From: Melastoma dodecandrum
Lineage: Eukaryota > Streptophyta > Magnoliopsida > Myrtales > Melastomataceae
Reading direction: 5' to 3'
Assembly (NCBI GenBank): GCA_029817715.1
Contig: JARUPY010000538.1
Location: forward strand, 992,001 to 1,056,000
Length of the DNA: 64,000 nucleotides
Positions 47,139 through 58,230 of this stretch are shown piece by piece. Both the position numbers and the translations under genes were made by a program. The first letter of the stretch is position 1. Each line of letters starts with the position of its first letter. The notes beneath the pieces are model-generated. The model was not told the origin of the DNA. It worked only from the letters and a program-made list of their open reading frames with translations, and ran no database searches.

Positions 47139-48789
47139 TGTAATACCTCAAATTAATGCGTTCACCGCGAACAATTATCTTAGCCCCGTGATAAACCCAA
47201 CATTCATTAAAATGGCCAAAGCCCAAGGTGCCAGAGGTTTGGAATGGTTGATCGTTTCTTTGCCTGGATCCTCTTGTTATTCCTTTATCATAAAGCCAAC
47301 AGATTACATAATTGTTTGCTTACCAATTTTTTGTAAGCAACAATTGCGGTTTCGATTATGCAACATTACCCTTTGATCTAATTTCCGTTTTCCATGAATA
47401 ATCAAGTAAAAGGGGACATCCCCTAGCGAAGAAAAATGAGATGGGGATCTCTGAGGCTAGAAACTAATAAAAACTCCCACTGCAAAAGATTGCCGCAGAT
47501 GCAGCCACTGCTGAACATTCCAAAGCATAGGTTCCATTCACAGGGAAGCCATAAAATTGTCCCGCCGACCTCTAGAATACAACATCTGAGTACACAAAGG
47601 CCTACTCTATCCTAGCTCTGCATGTCTAGCTTCAATCACCTAAGGATGACGCTTGGGTTCCATGGTCTCGAACAAGCGGAGAGAAATGCATCTCTTTTCT
47701 TTGATTTGTACAAGATGTGCCCTCGAACGGGTCGTTCCAGCCAGTCAGAGCGAAACAACGACATTTTCAGCTCGGACAATCAACAGTCTGTCAAAAACCA
47801 GCGCCAAAGAAAGTTATAATAAGGAATCGACAAGTGAAACCAGTTTCATAATGCAGGAGTCCATAAGACCATCACAAAGAAAAATCTTTTGTAGTCAGGC
47901 TGGTAGTAGCAATAAATTGGACAATTCTGTCAATATTCCACATCGAGATTCTGGTACCTCTACATTACAAGACATTAATGGAGTTGAAAAGGGTGCTCTG
48001 CCTCCTACAAGCTCTCGACCAGAAGGAACCATTGTGAATGGATGTAGTTTGCTCAACCATAAGGTCGTAAATTTTGAAGAGACAAATCGTCTTACCATGC
48101 TTTCTGCACCAAAGATGCAGACATTCAAGAAGCTGATCGAGGAGATGGATTTGTGCCTGTTTCCCATTGGCTGAAGAATGGAAAACATGGAGAAGTCCTT
48201 TTACTGCGGATTCTAGCAAGAAGACTCTAACTTTCAGCTTTCCTGGGATGCCTTCAGACAGGAAGAATCCCAAGCCCAACCAGCCAGTATCTGAGACAAA
48301 TGATTCAGAAAAAGAGCCGGTCGTTGCTTCATCTATGTCTGGTTTTAATATGAAACCAAAATAGCCCAACCCCAAAGCCAATAGCCATTTGCCAAAAACC
48401 AAGACAGTTCTCAGCCCAATCCAAAGTAAGGAGCTGATCAAGTCCAAACCCACGAAACCAGCCCACAAGGAAAACAAAACCAAGCCCAGATCGGAATAAG
48501 AAGGAAAGCCTACCCGCAATCTCCCGACAAGAATCCCACTTGCGCGCACGTTGCACAGTCTGGGGATTCTCCTGCCACGCACCAGCCTCGGTCTGCCCCT
48601 GTAGAGAAGGTTCTGATTCAGCAACGTCCAAGAAGATCCTGTCCCCTAACGGCCTGTCCTCTCAACCAGAGTCGAACCAGAAGGGAACTGAATGGAAACC
48701 AGGTTATGAAGCGGAGGGAGAATGGAGAAGAATCAAGGAGGAACGGGAGACAAACTAGAAGACTCCTGGTTCGGGGGAAGGTAAAAGAG

Positions 48790-48796
48790 TATATAA
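48790..48796 (+). promoter_or_regulatory. TATA box of the C LTR
   Basis: TATATAA followed by a purine-rich stretch, about 250 bp upstream of the first donor-like site. It implies a U3 of about 1.65 kb. Confidence 0.55.
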
Positions 48797-51350
48797 GAAG
48801 AAGGGGAAGCAGAACAAAAAGAGGGGGGGGGGGGGGAACTCATCTATTTTTGAAGAGGAGGGTTGGATCAAACAGTGGACCAATCCTCTGAAAACGAAAC
48901 ATTCTTCATTCTTCTTGAAGGAAACCGAGGGAGGATCTCGAAGCCATCGACCTCCCTCCCTTGTTTCCTGAGCTTCTCCAGCTTCTTCTGTTTTCATCAC
49001 AGCTCCCACTTTCCAGCCATCCTTCAACAGCATCCTCGCCAAGGTAAGAGAGATGGAAGTCAGCCCAGGAACCCCCTCGATGACCAACCAAGACAGGACA
49101 ACCAACAACAACGCTAAGGAGAACGCCTTACCTCAGTTCGCAGCCGGCTTCAGCTCCATTTGATACGACAGCAGTGGCACTGACCCTCAACAACGGATGT
49201 CCACCCATGGCAGCGGCAGAGACGGCCTCCTCTTAGACAAACCAATAAGCCCCGACTCCCACCATCAGCGAGGAGTTTTCTTTTTGCATTAACACACTTC
49301 TCTTCCTGCGCAGGTACCCATCCGAAGATGGTCTAACCCTCCAGCCGTAGAGGTTACTATCTTCAAGGAAAATTCCGGGTTACTGAAGCACAGAGGATCA
49401 CGGTGGCAACAGTTTCCCTGTGGGCGTCCAGCAACGGTTCCCCGTCTTCTCCGGTCGAACCAACCTTCGCAGTTTTCCCCAAGCTTCATGCACCAGCTCG
49501 ACACCAAGGTCCAGAGAAGCTGCTGCGCATCGGTGTCGCCCAGATTGTCGAACCTTAACTCTTCTTCGGCTTCCTCATCCCCGGAAAGAACCATTCTGTC
49601 TCCCCATCAACGGTCGTCTCCGAATCAGGCGACCAGCCCCCGTTTCTCCGGCATCCCCAATAGGAGCCCAAATCCGGTAGAACCTTCTTCCGGGGACCTT
49701 CAGCACCAGCGGCAGCCAAGGCTCAGTAACGGCGAACTCACCCCTCTCCGGCACTCCCTCGGCGGAATCACTTCCCTCCGGCGTCGTCCCTCAACCAACG
49801 GCCCCGCAGCGGCGTCCTCCCTCAGCCTACCTCCCTCCGGCGCTCCCTCCGCCGACAGTAGCAAATCGCTACTTCCCCTGGTCCCCTCACAACTCACGGT
49901 GGCAGCCCCGATCTCCTCCGGCGTCCCCAAGACCCAGTGGCCGCTGATCAGCATCCTCCAGCGTTCCCGGCGGCGGCAGCCTCGCCACTCCCCTCCTGGC
50001 GCTCGACGGAGACAGAGAGCTCGAACCTTCAGCCCACAGCCCGTCCCTGGCGTTCCCCCTTCGGCGTTGGCAAAGCTGTAGAGAAGCATCCCCGGGCGTA
50101 GGCAACTCCGGCGACACACGCCACAGCGGACCCCCCCCCCCCAGATCTGGTAGCCGACGCGACTTCTTCGCTACCTCTCTAAATTCGGTCTTCCCCAGGC
50201 AAAATCGAGCCCGACGACGGCAACCCATGCCAGCTGACCCACCCCCGGTTTCCCTCGGCATCCACCTCTCCCAGGTGCTGCTGGACCTCACGGGGTTGGA
50301 ACACCGTTCCTCGACGTCCAGGACCGGCGGCTCCAGCAACTCATCCAAGTTCGACCCCGATCGTGACAACCCTTGGGAGTCTTCATCCCCCACGACGGCA
50401 TCTCCGCAGCCTCCGAGGTCTCCTCCTCGCGACACCCCGCACGCGACCCACACGAAAGGTAAGAGCTTTTCTTCAATTTTGATTGTTCCCTTTGAGATTT
50501 GTCTGTGTTGTTCAATTTCTATGATTCGTATGCCAAGGTTCATGCTAACACTTAGGACAGGGGTAATAATTTAATATTACTAAAATGAACGATTGCCCTT
50601 TAGCTATTTTAAATGTCATTCGACTATACATGTATTTCGTTTGACTGATTATCGTTCGACTGTGTTGCGTACATCTCCTTTTAAAAATTTGAAAATTTTA
50701 TAAAGTGTTATTTTTGACAATATATATAAAAATTGACACTAAAATGATTTATCAAAATTAGGATAGTAAGACATACCTTACATTCCTTGTTAATTGATTG
50801 AGTTTTATCAAATTCAATAATACTAACCACTCTTATATTTTCTTCGCATGTACACTGAGCATGTAACTTCGGAAGACCAAATTCAAACTTTCGAAGATCA
50901 CACGAAGACGCGTGTATCAAACCGCGTGGTTCTACCCCGGCCTAAAAAACCGCGGGCTTGAAGACAAAGCGGCCCCAACCTTCACCAAAGGTACAAATGG
51001 GAGGTGCGGGCCTCCCCGAATTTTACTTTAAGCCCATATGTAACGGGTTGCGGGCCCAAGTGCATAGGCCCGCAACCACCGCCCTTCCCCGCTCTCTTTC
51101 ATCTCGTTTATTGTTTGTGACTGCACGCATGACTTAGGCTTTAGGTTTATGTCGTGTGTTGATTTTTAATCAAACAAACCTAAATTCGGGTCCAACGCCC
51201 GTTAAAACGTCGATACGAGTCCGGCCCACTCCCGGATCGGGTCCAACAACCGTCAATCAAAAGTAACTTTTTGGACAAATCGCCACCCTTTTCGCATCTG
51301 GTAAAGTACTAAGGTTAGTAAATAGGAATCCCCGAACCCAGACTCTGATT

Positions 51351-51397
51351 TTTCCGACTTAAAATCACATTTTTAAACTAAGTCGGTGGCGACTCCG
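51351..51397 (+). other. LTR hairpin and PBS-like motif of element C
   Basis: CCGACTTA and TAAGTCGG arms, followed directly by TGGCGACTCCG (51387-51397), which matches the true PBS of A in 11 of 11 bases and that of C (51754) in 10 of 11. Confidence 0.65.
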
Positions 51398-51753
51398 AAT
51401 AAAATGTTTCCAAAGCTAAACTGAACCCCACTACCCTTTTTTTTCGGAGCCATTTGGGGTGAGGTGACGGCTGCTCGAGCCGCTCCTTGGGCCCTCCCCG
51501 AAATTCGCGAGCGAGGCCTTAACGCAGCCTTTCGCTCGCCGCCTCCAGGGAACTGGAGACGGTTGGCGAAACGCCCCGCAGACCCGTTCGCGAATCAAGG
51601 GAAGGCCCAACCCGGGGCCCCTTTCCGCAGCGTCCGGCGTTCGAGCCGTAACGCCGACCGGACTGGGCCTCAGGGGGAGCGGGCCCGGATCCTCGGGTTG
51701 CCCGAATCGCCAGCGCGCGCTGCTAGGCCGGAAAGGCGCGCGTACATCCTGGA

Positions 51754-51770
51754 TGGCGACTCTGCTGGGG
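51754..51770 (+). promoter_or_regulatory. Primer-binding site of element C
   Basis: TGGCGACTCTGCTGGGG, one base different from the PBS of A, with the same seven-base spacing from the LTR end. Confidence 0.78.
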
Positions 51771-51775
51771 AAACT

Positions 51776-51817
51776 CCGCATGTGGATTCTTACCGAAAAC
51801 CTTTTTACCACATGCGG
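51776..51817 (+). other. Hairpin after the PBS of element C
   Basis: Arms CCGCATGTGG (51776-51785) and CCACATGCGG (51808-51817), matching the A hairpin in position and stem sequence while the loop differs. Confidence 0.7.
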
Positions 51818-52449
51818 AGGGGAGTTACTTGTTTGCGCATGTAATTGATTGGCTCGATGCCCTTTGTTTGATCTCCTGTTTGTGTTCGTTTATCCGCTTT
51901 CCTAGGCATATATAGGTAAATCCCTATACCCGGGATTAGGATCTTTAGGGGGTCACCGAAAGGCACGGCCTCGCTGCTTCCTACGGCTTGTAGGCTATGG
52001 ACCGGGACCCGCCTCCCTTAGTCCGAGGGAGGTCTTAGAAACCTCCATCCGAGTCTAGAAATTGCTTGCCCACTACAGGTACCAGACGCCGCACGTGCAT
52101 TTGTCTGTTACTAAGTGCCTGTTACTCGTGCAGGGACAGGGCAGGTATGTTTTGTATGCAATAAACTGCGACACTAAATCTGTTCATTTTGCAGCGGTTT
52201 GGGTTGGTCACAGGGGGGGTTTCCAAATTCCTTTTCTCCCTTCCTTAACTCCTTTTACCGCTTTAATGCATCCATACACATTCATAATCGTATGAATGCA
52301 TTCCAATTCACGATTATTCTTGTAATATCATACATTCCATTTTTACTCGAACATGATTACATAAATCGTGTGTCGAATCATGCCATACTAGGGTTAGGGA
52401 TTGGAATGTTATCATCCTCGAATGACACCCTATTATGCAGGAAGGCCTC

Positions 52450-53631
52450 ATGGAGCCCATCTCGCTGCGACAGAAAAATATGCCTAACGCCGATCATCTC
52501 CACCAGTGGCTGCCGTTGCTGAGGCCATCCGAACTCGAGTTCGTGCAGTCCAAGCTCAAGGGGCTCTTCCATCTCATGCGTCTGGAGTTGGACTAGGCTC
52601 TCCTGCAAAACCTGGTGGCGCGCTGGGATCCAGACTCCTTTGTCTTCCGCTTTGGAGACTTGAAGTTGGCGCCGCTCTACGAGGAGTACATCAACCTCGC
52701 CGAGATGCCCCACCGCACAGGGATACTGCCCCTGCCTCGGATCGACAAACCGAAGGAGTACATAGCGAGGCTTCTTCAGATATCATCGGCAAGTGTACCA
52801 GGGCTCTTCAACTCCCAAGGGGATCTCAGCATCAAAGACGTCGTCGATCTGCAGCTCGTGCCATACAACCCGCGCATGGGAGAAGGCCAAGGATCAGCGC
52901 GAGCATTCATCCTTCTTTTCGTCGGGACGATCCTGTACCCACAGAACGAGAAGACGATCAACAGGCGAGCTGTCTACATCACCAAGGCAATACTTGAGGA
53001 CGCTCCTTTTCTGCCCAACCTGATTGGCGAGACCAACTTCAACCTCACCAACATCGTGCGTGAGCGCAAGCAAGGAGTCCGCAACCACAGGATGACATTC
53101 TGCCCATCCTTGCTGCAAGTATGGTTCTACACCCACCTCGGGATCACGGGAGAAGCCTTCACCAGGGAGCACACACCAGGGTTGCTCGCCCGCATCGTGG
53201 AGCGTGCCCGCCTGCCTGCACGCTCTTTCGTTGGAGTGGACGCTCTGTTCCGGTCTCTGGAGCCTGCCGATTTCTACCAGAGAGCCCGCTGCTTCGACAC
53301 GGATGATGCAATCACCTCCTCGACGGACGGATACTTCATTCCGATCATGGGATTCGGAGGCACCTCCTACTACGCGCCGTTCCAGGTTCGACACCAGCTA
53401 GGATTAGCTCCGAGGACCAGGGCACCCCCGCAGCAGCTCTTCCGACCACTCAGCCTCGACGACAAGGTGGTCAAGACAGCACTCCAGAGGGTGATCGCGC
53501 ACATCTCCCGCACGTGGATGAATCTCACGGAGGAAATCTGCGAGCTTCCACCAGAGTCCGATGAGGAGGATCGCGCAGCCCAGTCCCAGCGTTTCTGGAG
53601 GAAGCGTCATGCTCTGTGGGATCGCACCTGA
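52450..53631 (+). pseudogene. ORF1 of element C (DUF7745-like), one stop
   Basis: ATG 52450 corresponds to the A start. The frame runs to 53631 (393 codons) with a single TAG at 52594-52596, where A and B have Trp. Otherwise it is full length: ARWDPDS, FRFGDLKLAPLYEEY, RMGEGQGSARAFILLFVGTILYP, PFLPNLIGETNFNL, GALFRSLEP-like DALFRSLEPADFYQ, ending WRKRHALWDRT. The protein is shared by all three elements in the same place and is of unknown function; similarity to DUF7745 is from memory. Nonsense suppression is not ruled out, but a G-to-A decay mutation is simpler. Confidence 0.78.
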
Positions 53632-53936
53632 CCGACGACGTCTCCATGCGACCACCGGGCCTGCGCGCCCGTTCTATCTTTCCTTTCAGTCGATTGTATT
53701 TACCTTTTTATGACGATGTCGAACTTATTGCCTTCTATCTAATTCGTTTCCCATCTTTCGGGGTTAAATTCGAGTGACAACAATCCAATCCCCACATTAG
53801 ACATCTCATGCATCACTACATGTCATGCATCCATAGTATCATTGCTTAATGCTAATAGAATTTTCCTTTCTGACCAAGGTACTGAGCAATTGCTCCATAC
53901 CGAAAGCGCCCGAGATATCGCACAGTCAGGGCGGTG
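53632..53936 (+). other. Spacer between ORF1 and gag of element C
   Basis: No gene is seen. A pyrimidine-rich stretch and CCAAG|GTACTGAG near 53877 match the same place in A and B. Confidence 0.45.
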
Positions 53937-56900
53937 ATGGCTGAAGCTTCTGCAGGACCACCGCCAACTCCCATGATCTTGTCCCCGGCAGCGGAAGAAG
54001 AAACATCCCCCGCTGCTGGAGTTACTGTCGCCATCCCACCGCCCGCCGCCATCGAGTTCCCAGCTTCGATGGAGGTTGCCTCGCCATTCCCGATCTCTGC
54101 CTTCCCGCCGCTGCCCAGACCATACTTGCTGCTGGGCAACCCTCCGACGGGAGAACCTCGCCATTGTACATCCCGCCATTGACTGCGTCAGTAGCATCAA
54201 CAGTGCAACCCTCGGCAGCCCTACTGACTTCAGCTCCCTTCAATCCTGCCTCGAACACGCTAGCCCAAGGCGCCAGCGATCCCTCACTGGGAGACAAGGT
54301 GGAGTCTCTCACGGCCGAGCTCTCTTCCTTGAAGACAATGATGGCCGAACTCATCCAACGACAGCTAGCAGCCACACCTGCTCCTGCCGCTTCCCAGAAC
54401 CCACATCTTCCTCCTGTCATGCCAGGACCTCAAACACCACCATATCCATCCTACCCTAGCCTAAACACTTCTTCAAATACTTTGCCTACTTATAACCCAT
54501 CAAACACTATGCCTTCCTACAACCCGGTCATGCCCGGATCCGCTACCTCCACAAGTGTAGCATCCTTATATAACCCATACATGCGTGGGCCACCCCTTTC
54601 TCTTCCGATGCCTCAGCCTTATTTGCCTCCATACTACCCCCAGCCAACATCCCAAGGGCCAACTCCCTACCCTCCTATGACATTCGGGCCAACTTCCCAT
54701 GTCCAAACAACAATACCTGGGCCAACTCCCTACCCTCAGACAACCTCTACACCTCTTCCTTTCAGAATCCCTCCACCGGTTGCTACCCCTTCAGTTCCGC
54801 ATGTGGAACCTGCCTTGCCAAGCCCGCGAACCCGCAACGCGGCAATCGTCGACGAGCTGTTTGGCGAACAACAACAAGCTAGTGCTTTCGAGACAAGGCT
54901 CGAGGCTAGGATTGCCTCAATGCAGCAAGAAGAGGCTCGCCGCATGGCGAAGTTGGAGGAGCGCCTAAACGCCATCCAGGGATATCGGGCACACAACTGG
55001 GAGTACGCCAACTACCAGATCCCGCAGATACAAGTCCCACCAAAATTCAAGATGCCTGAATTCGAGAAGTTTCGTGGGAATGGCTGCCCGGAACTACATC
55101 TCAAGCATTTCTGCCACAAGATGGTGGTATACCCTGCTGATGACAAATTTCGCATCGCCATGTTTCAAGAAAGCTTGGTGGAATCAGCGCTGCATTGGTA
55201 CTACACCAAAGATGTCAGTCATTATGCAACGTTCAAAGAGTTGGCTCTTGACTTCCTCAACTACTACAGCTTCAATGTAGAGATGGCGCCAACAATCTCG
55301 GATTTGCGGAAACTAAAGAGATACCGCACCGAAGACATCAAGCAGTTCGCCTACCGGTTCAGACACATTGCGTCTCAGATTAAGCCGGCACTTACGGAGA
55401 GGGAGCTCATCGATGAATTCATGCAGTTGCTCCCGCGTGAGTACATGCCCTACATGATCGGGCAGACATTCTCCACGTTCGCTCAGGCAGTCATCAACGC
55501 AGACAAGCTTGACGGAGTAAACCGAGAAAGGCTGATCCCTTCCCCTTCGGCAAAACCGGCAGTGAAGCCCAACCCCAAAGAGCTTGTAGCAACTGCTGAG
55601 CAAAATAGGCAGTCGATGAGGGCAACTCCACCACCGGCTTCATAGGCGCCAAGGACGTATGTGGCAGCCGCGCTCAGGCCTCCGGCCCCGGCTGCGACTC
55701 GTTTCAGACCCCCGGTCAACATGGTGGGACAACAACAGCCAAGGCCTGCACAACCGGAGCGCCCCCGGCGTAGACTCGAGGACTTGACTCCAACACCAGA
55801 TCCGTTGGATGTCATGTTCGTCCGCTTAAGAGATATGGGCTTTATCAAGCCCGTGGAAGCCAAGGCGACCAACCCTTCATCTTTCGGCTATAACCCCAAG
55901 GCGGTTTGCCAGTATCATTCCGGGGCAATGGGGCACGACACCAAGGATTGTATTGCCTTGAAGTTCAAAATTCAGAACTTGTTAGATGAGGGAGCCATCA
56001 CATTTTCTGCACCTACGGCTGCCCCGAATGTTAAGAGCAATCCTCTTCCGGAGCACGTGAATTATATCGGGGCAAATTCCTTCTCCGTTTTGGCCGAACA
56101 GGAAGAGGAGGTGAACATGTATGAATACGACTATGCGCAACCAAAGAGTGTCAATGTCGTAAACGCCGGTCGTGGCCGAGGCCGAGGTCGCAGCCGAGGT
56201 CGAGGAAGAGGTCGAGGACCCCAGATTAGCAGAAAAGCTCAGCCCACGGTCATTTACATTGGTTCCTCCTCGGCGACCAAGGACGCCGTACGTCTATGTT
56301 TCGTTGGGATCTGCACAACCTGAAGCGTGTCAGACAGAGTCATCGCCTGCAACGGAACCAAGGATTCCGGTCGTGATGGGACCCACCTGCACGTCTCTCA
56401 ACTCAGAAGTAGAATTGATCACCCGCTCCGGAAGAGTGGTGCCAGCTCCTGAAGCCTCATCCCCAGCCGAATCTTCGAAGCCCAAGGCGCCTTCAAACGA
56501 GCAAATCCGCAAGGTGATTTATACGGTAAAGGGAAGCGACTACGATATAGTCGAGCAGCTCCGAAAACAACCAGCCCAGATTTCCTTGTTCGACCTCATC
56601 CACTCCTCTGACAAGCACAGGGAGATGTTAGAGAAGTTTCTAGCCGAGGTACATGTGCCAGAGCAGGTTGAAGTCGCCGCATTGGATGCGTACATGAGTA
56701 GCATGCTGGCGAACAATGTAATTAACTTCTCAGAAGATGATCTGCCGGAGCAGGGGCAGGATCACAACAATGCTCTCTTTATCACACTCCAATGTCGCGA
56801 AACCACCATCTCCAAAGTCCTCATCGATGGCGGATCTGGGGTCAACATCATTCCGTTGGCTGTAGCTCAAAAACTCGGCATCAGTATGGAGAAACTCCCA

Positions 56901-57916
56901 CAGTCTAGTCTGACTATTCGGGCTTTCGATGGCGCAAAACGTCAGGCTTATGGAGAAGTCACGCTGGAAGTTAAAATTGGGCCGACGCTTTTCTCCACTC
57001 AGTTCCAAGTCCTCGAGACTGCGGGGTCCTTCAACATGCTGCTGGGACGCCCTTGGATTCATCAGGCTGGAGCAGTTCCATCAACGCTTCACCAGATGGT
57101 CAAATTTTCTTCAGACGGCAAGCTCATCACAGTCAGAGGAGAACACTCAATGGAGCTTTGCCATGAAATCGACATGCCGTACGTTGAAGAGCCAACTGAG
57201 GAACCATCAACAGTTCAAACACTGGAAATGGTGAATATGGTCAGACATGACTATAGGTCGGATCCCTTGATGACATGGGGCAACATCAGCGCTGCGAAGG
57301 AGTTCCTCCGACATGGGTATCAACCGGGCAAAGGACTCGGAATCAGATGACAAGGAATGATTTATCCGATCACTATTCCAGCTCCAGCAGGGACTACTGG
57401 ACTCGGATTCACGGCCAAGATGCGGCGCAAACAGAACAATCACACTAGCAGCAAATCGGCCATCCGTTTTGTACGTTCATCTGCGGCGACAATGGAGGGT
57501 GAAATACTATCGGAGAAACTGGAGAACGTGAAGATCCAGAGTGACGAGGAGGTCAACGGCGAGCGGATGATTGTTGAACATGTCAATATCATCCAAGTGA
57601 ATTTGGGGCAAGGTCATAGGCGTCGACCTCGCAGACGGGCTCGTTTCATACCTTATGACTTCGCCATTCCCTGGGATCAAATACCGGCGTATGTTCAGCA
57701 AGCCCGAGCACCGCCTTTTCGAGCTCCACGGGTGCCAATCCCGCCTAGGACGCCTCCAAGGGTTGAAGCGCCCCCAAACAGGCATGCAGATTCCCCTACT
57801 ACGAGCGAAGAAGTGGAGGGGAAACGGGATGAGAAGGCAAGGACACAAGAGTCCGAGGAAGAAGTCTGTATGATGGAAGCTTCGATCCCGGCCGAGCCAA
57901 ACATGCCTCTCGACGG
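53937..57916 (+). pseudogene. gag-protease of element C, broken
   Basis: ATG 53937 (MAEAS). Order: Pro-rich N-terminus, gag core (about 55030-55480), CQYHSGAMGHDTKDC knuckle (near 55910-55955), Arg/Gly-rich region (56166-56220), protease (VLIDGGSGVNII near 56820) and G-patch-like GYQPGKGLGIR (near 57315), then a basic/Pro-rich tail ending at a GG|GTGAAA donor. Lesions: frameshift near 54155, TAG at 55643-55645, frameshift near 56247 and TGA at 57348-57350. It cannot give a full Gag-Pro without correction. Confidence 0.85.
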
Positions 57917-58230
57917 GTGAAACTTTCCATCTTTACTTTTCTGCACTTAGATAGATAGAGTCTAGAATAGGTCACCTTGCTACATTCTGGTCGCGGACTA
58001 GCAAGGTTGTCTATATGTAACGCGACCCCTAGGCAATACCTAGGGCGTTTGTGGGATCGGGCCGCTGATGATCAGGGCGAATCCGAGGAAACGACGAGGG
58101 ACCCGCTGAGTCCTGATCCCACAAAATTTTCTTTTGGTCAAACACGCATGCCTTGTTATGAATTGTCGCATGAAACGATATTCCGAATATTTCGTTTGGA
58201 TACATTACTTTAATTTCTTCTCCTTTTCAG
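57917..58230 (+). other. Intron between gag-pro and pol of element C
   Basis: GT at 57917 and TTTTCAG ending 58230, with a strong pyrimidine tract; 314 bp. Joining 57916 to 58231 completes Gly and continues NGASGVPEK… into pol. Unspliced RNA stops at TGA 57918-57920. Confidence 0.82.

Larger units (their letters stand above)
47139..51746 (+). repeat. 5' LTR of element C (about 4.6 kb)
   Basis: It starts TGTAATACCTC within B's ORF1 and ends GCGCGTACA, seven bases before the PBS. TATA box at 48790-48796. Candidate splice sites: donor 49043/49044 (GCCAAG|GTAAGA), acceptor ending 49313 (CTGCGCAG), donor 50458/50459 (CGAAAG|GTAAGA). The exon-like part 49314-50458 is GC-rich and has Ser/Pro-rich open frames of unclear meaning. 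A G run at 48823-48836 and a C run near 50132 are low-complexity. The U3 has an open frame (47653-48174) without a recognised domain. Confidence 0.75.
51747..52449 (+). other. Untranslated leader of element C
   Basis: Contains the PBS and hairpin. The stretch 51930-52140 is highly similar to 6880-7080 of A. A TTTTGCAG at 52187-52194 and ATGCAG at 52435-52440 mirror A. No gene is seen. Confidence 0.6.

Noticed and set aside
49488..50081. 197-codon Ser/Pro-rich open frame in the C LTR
   Set aside because: GC-rich low-complexity sequence in an exon-like leader part; the B counterpart is not conserved as protein.
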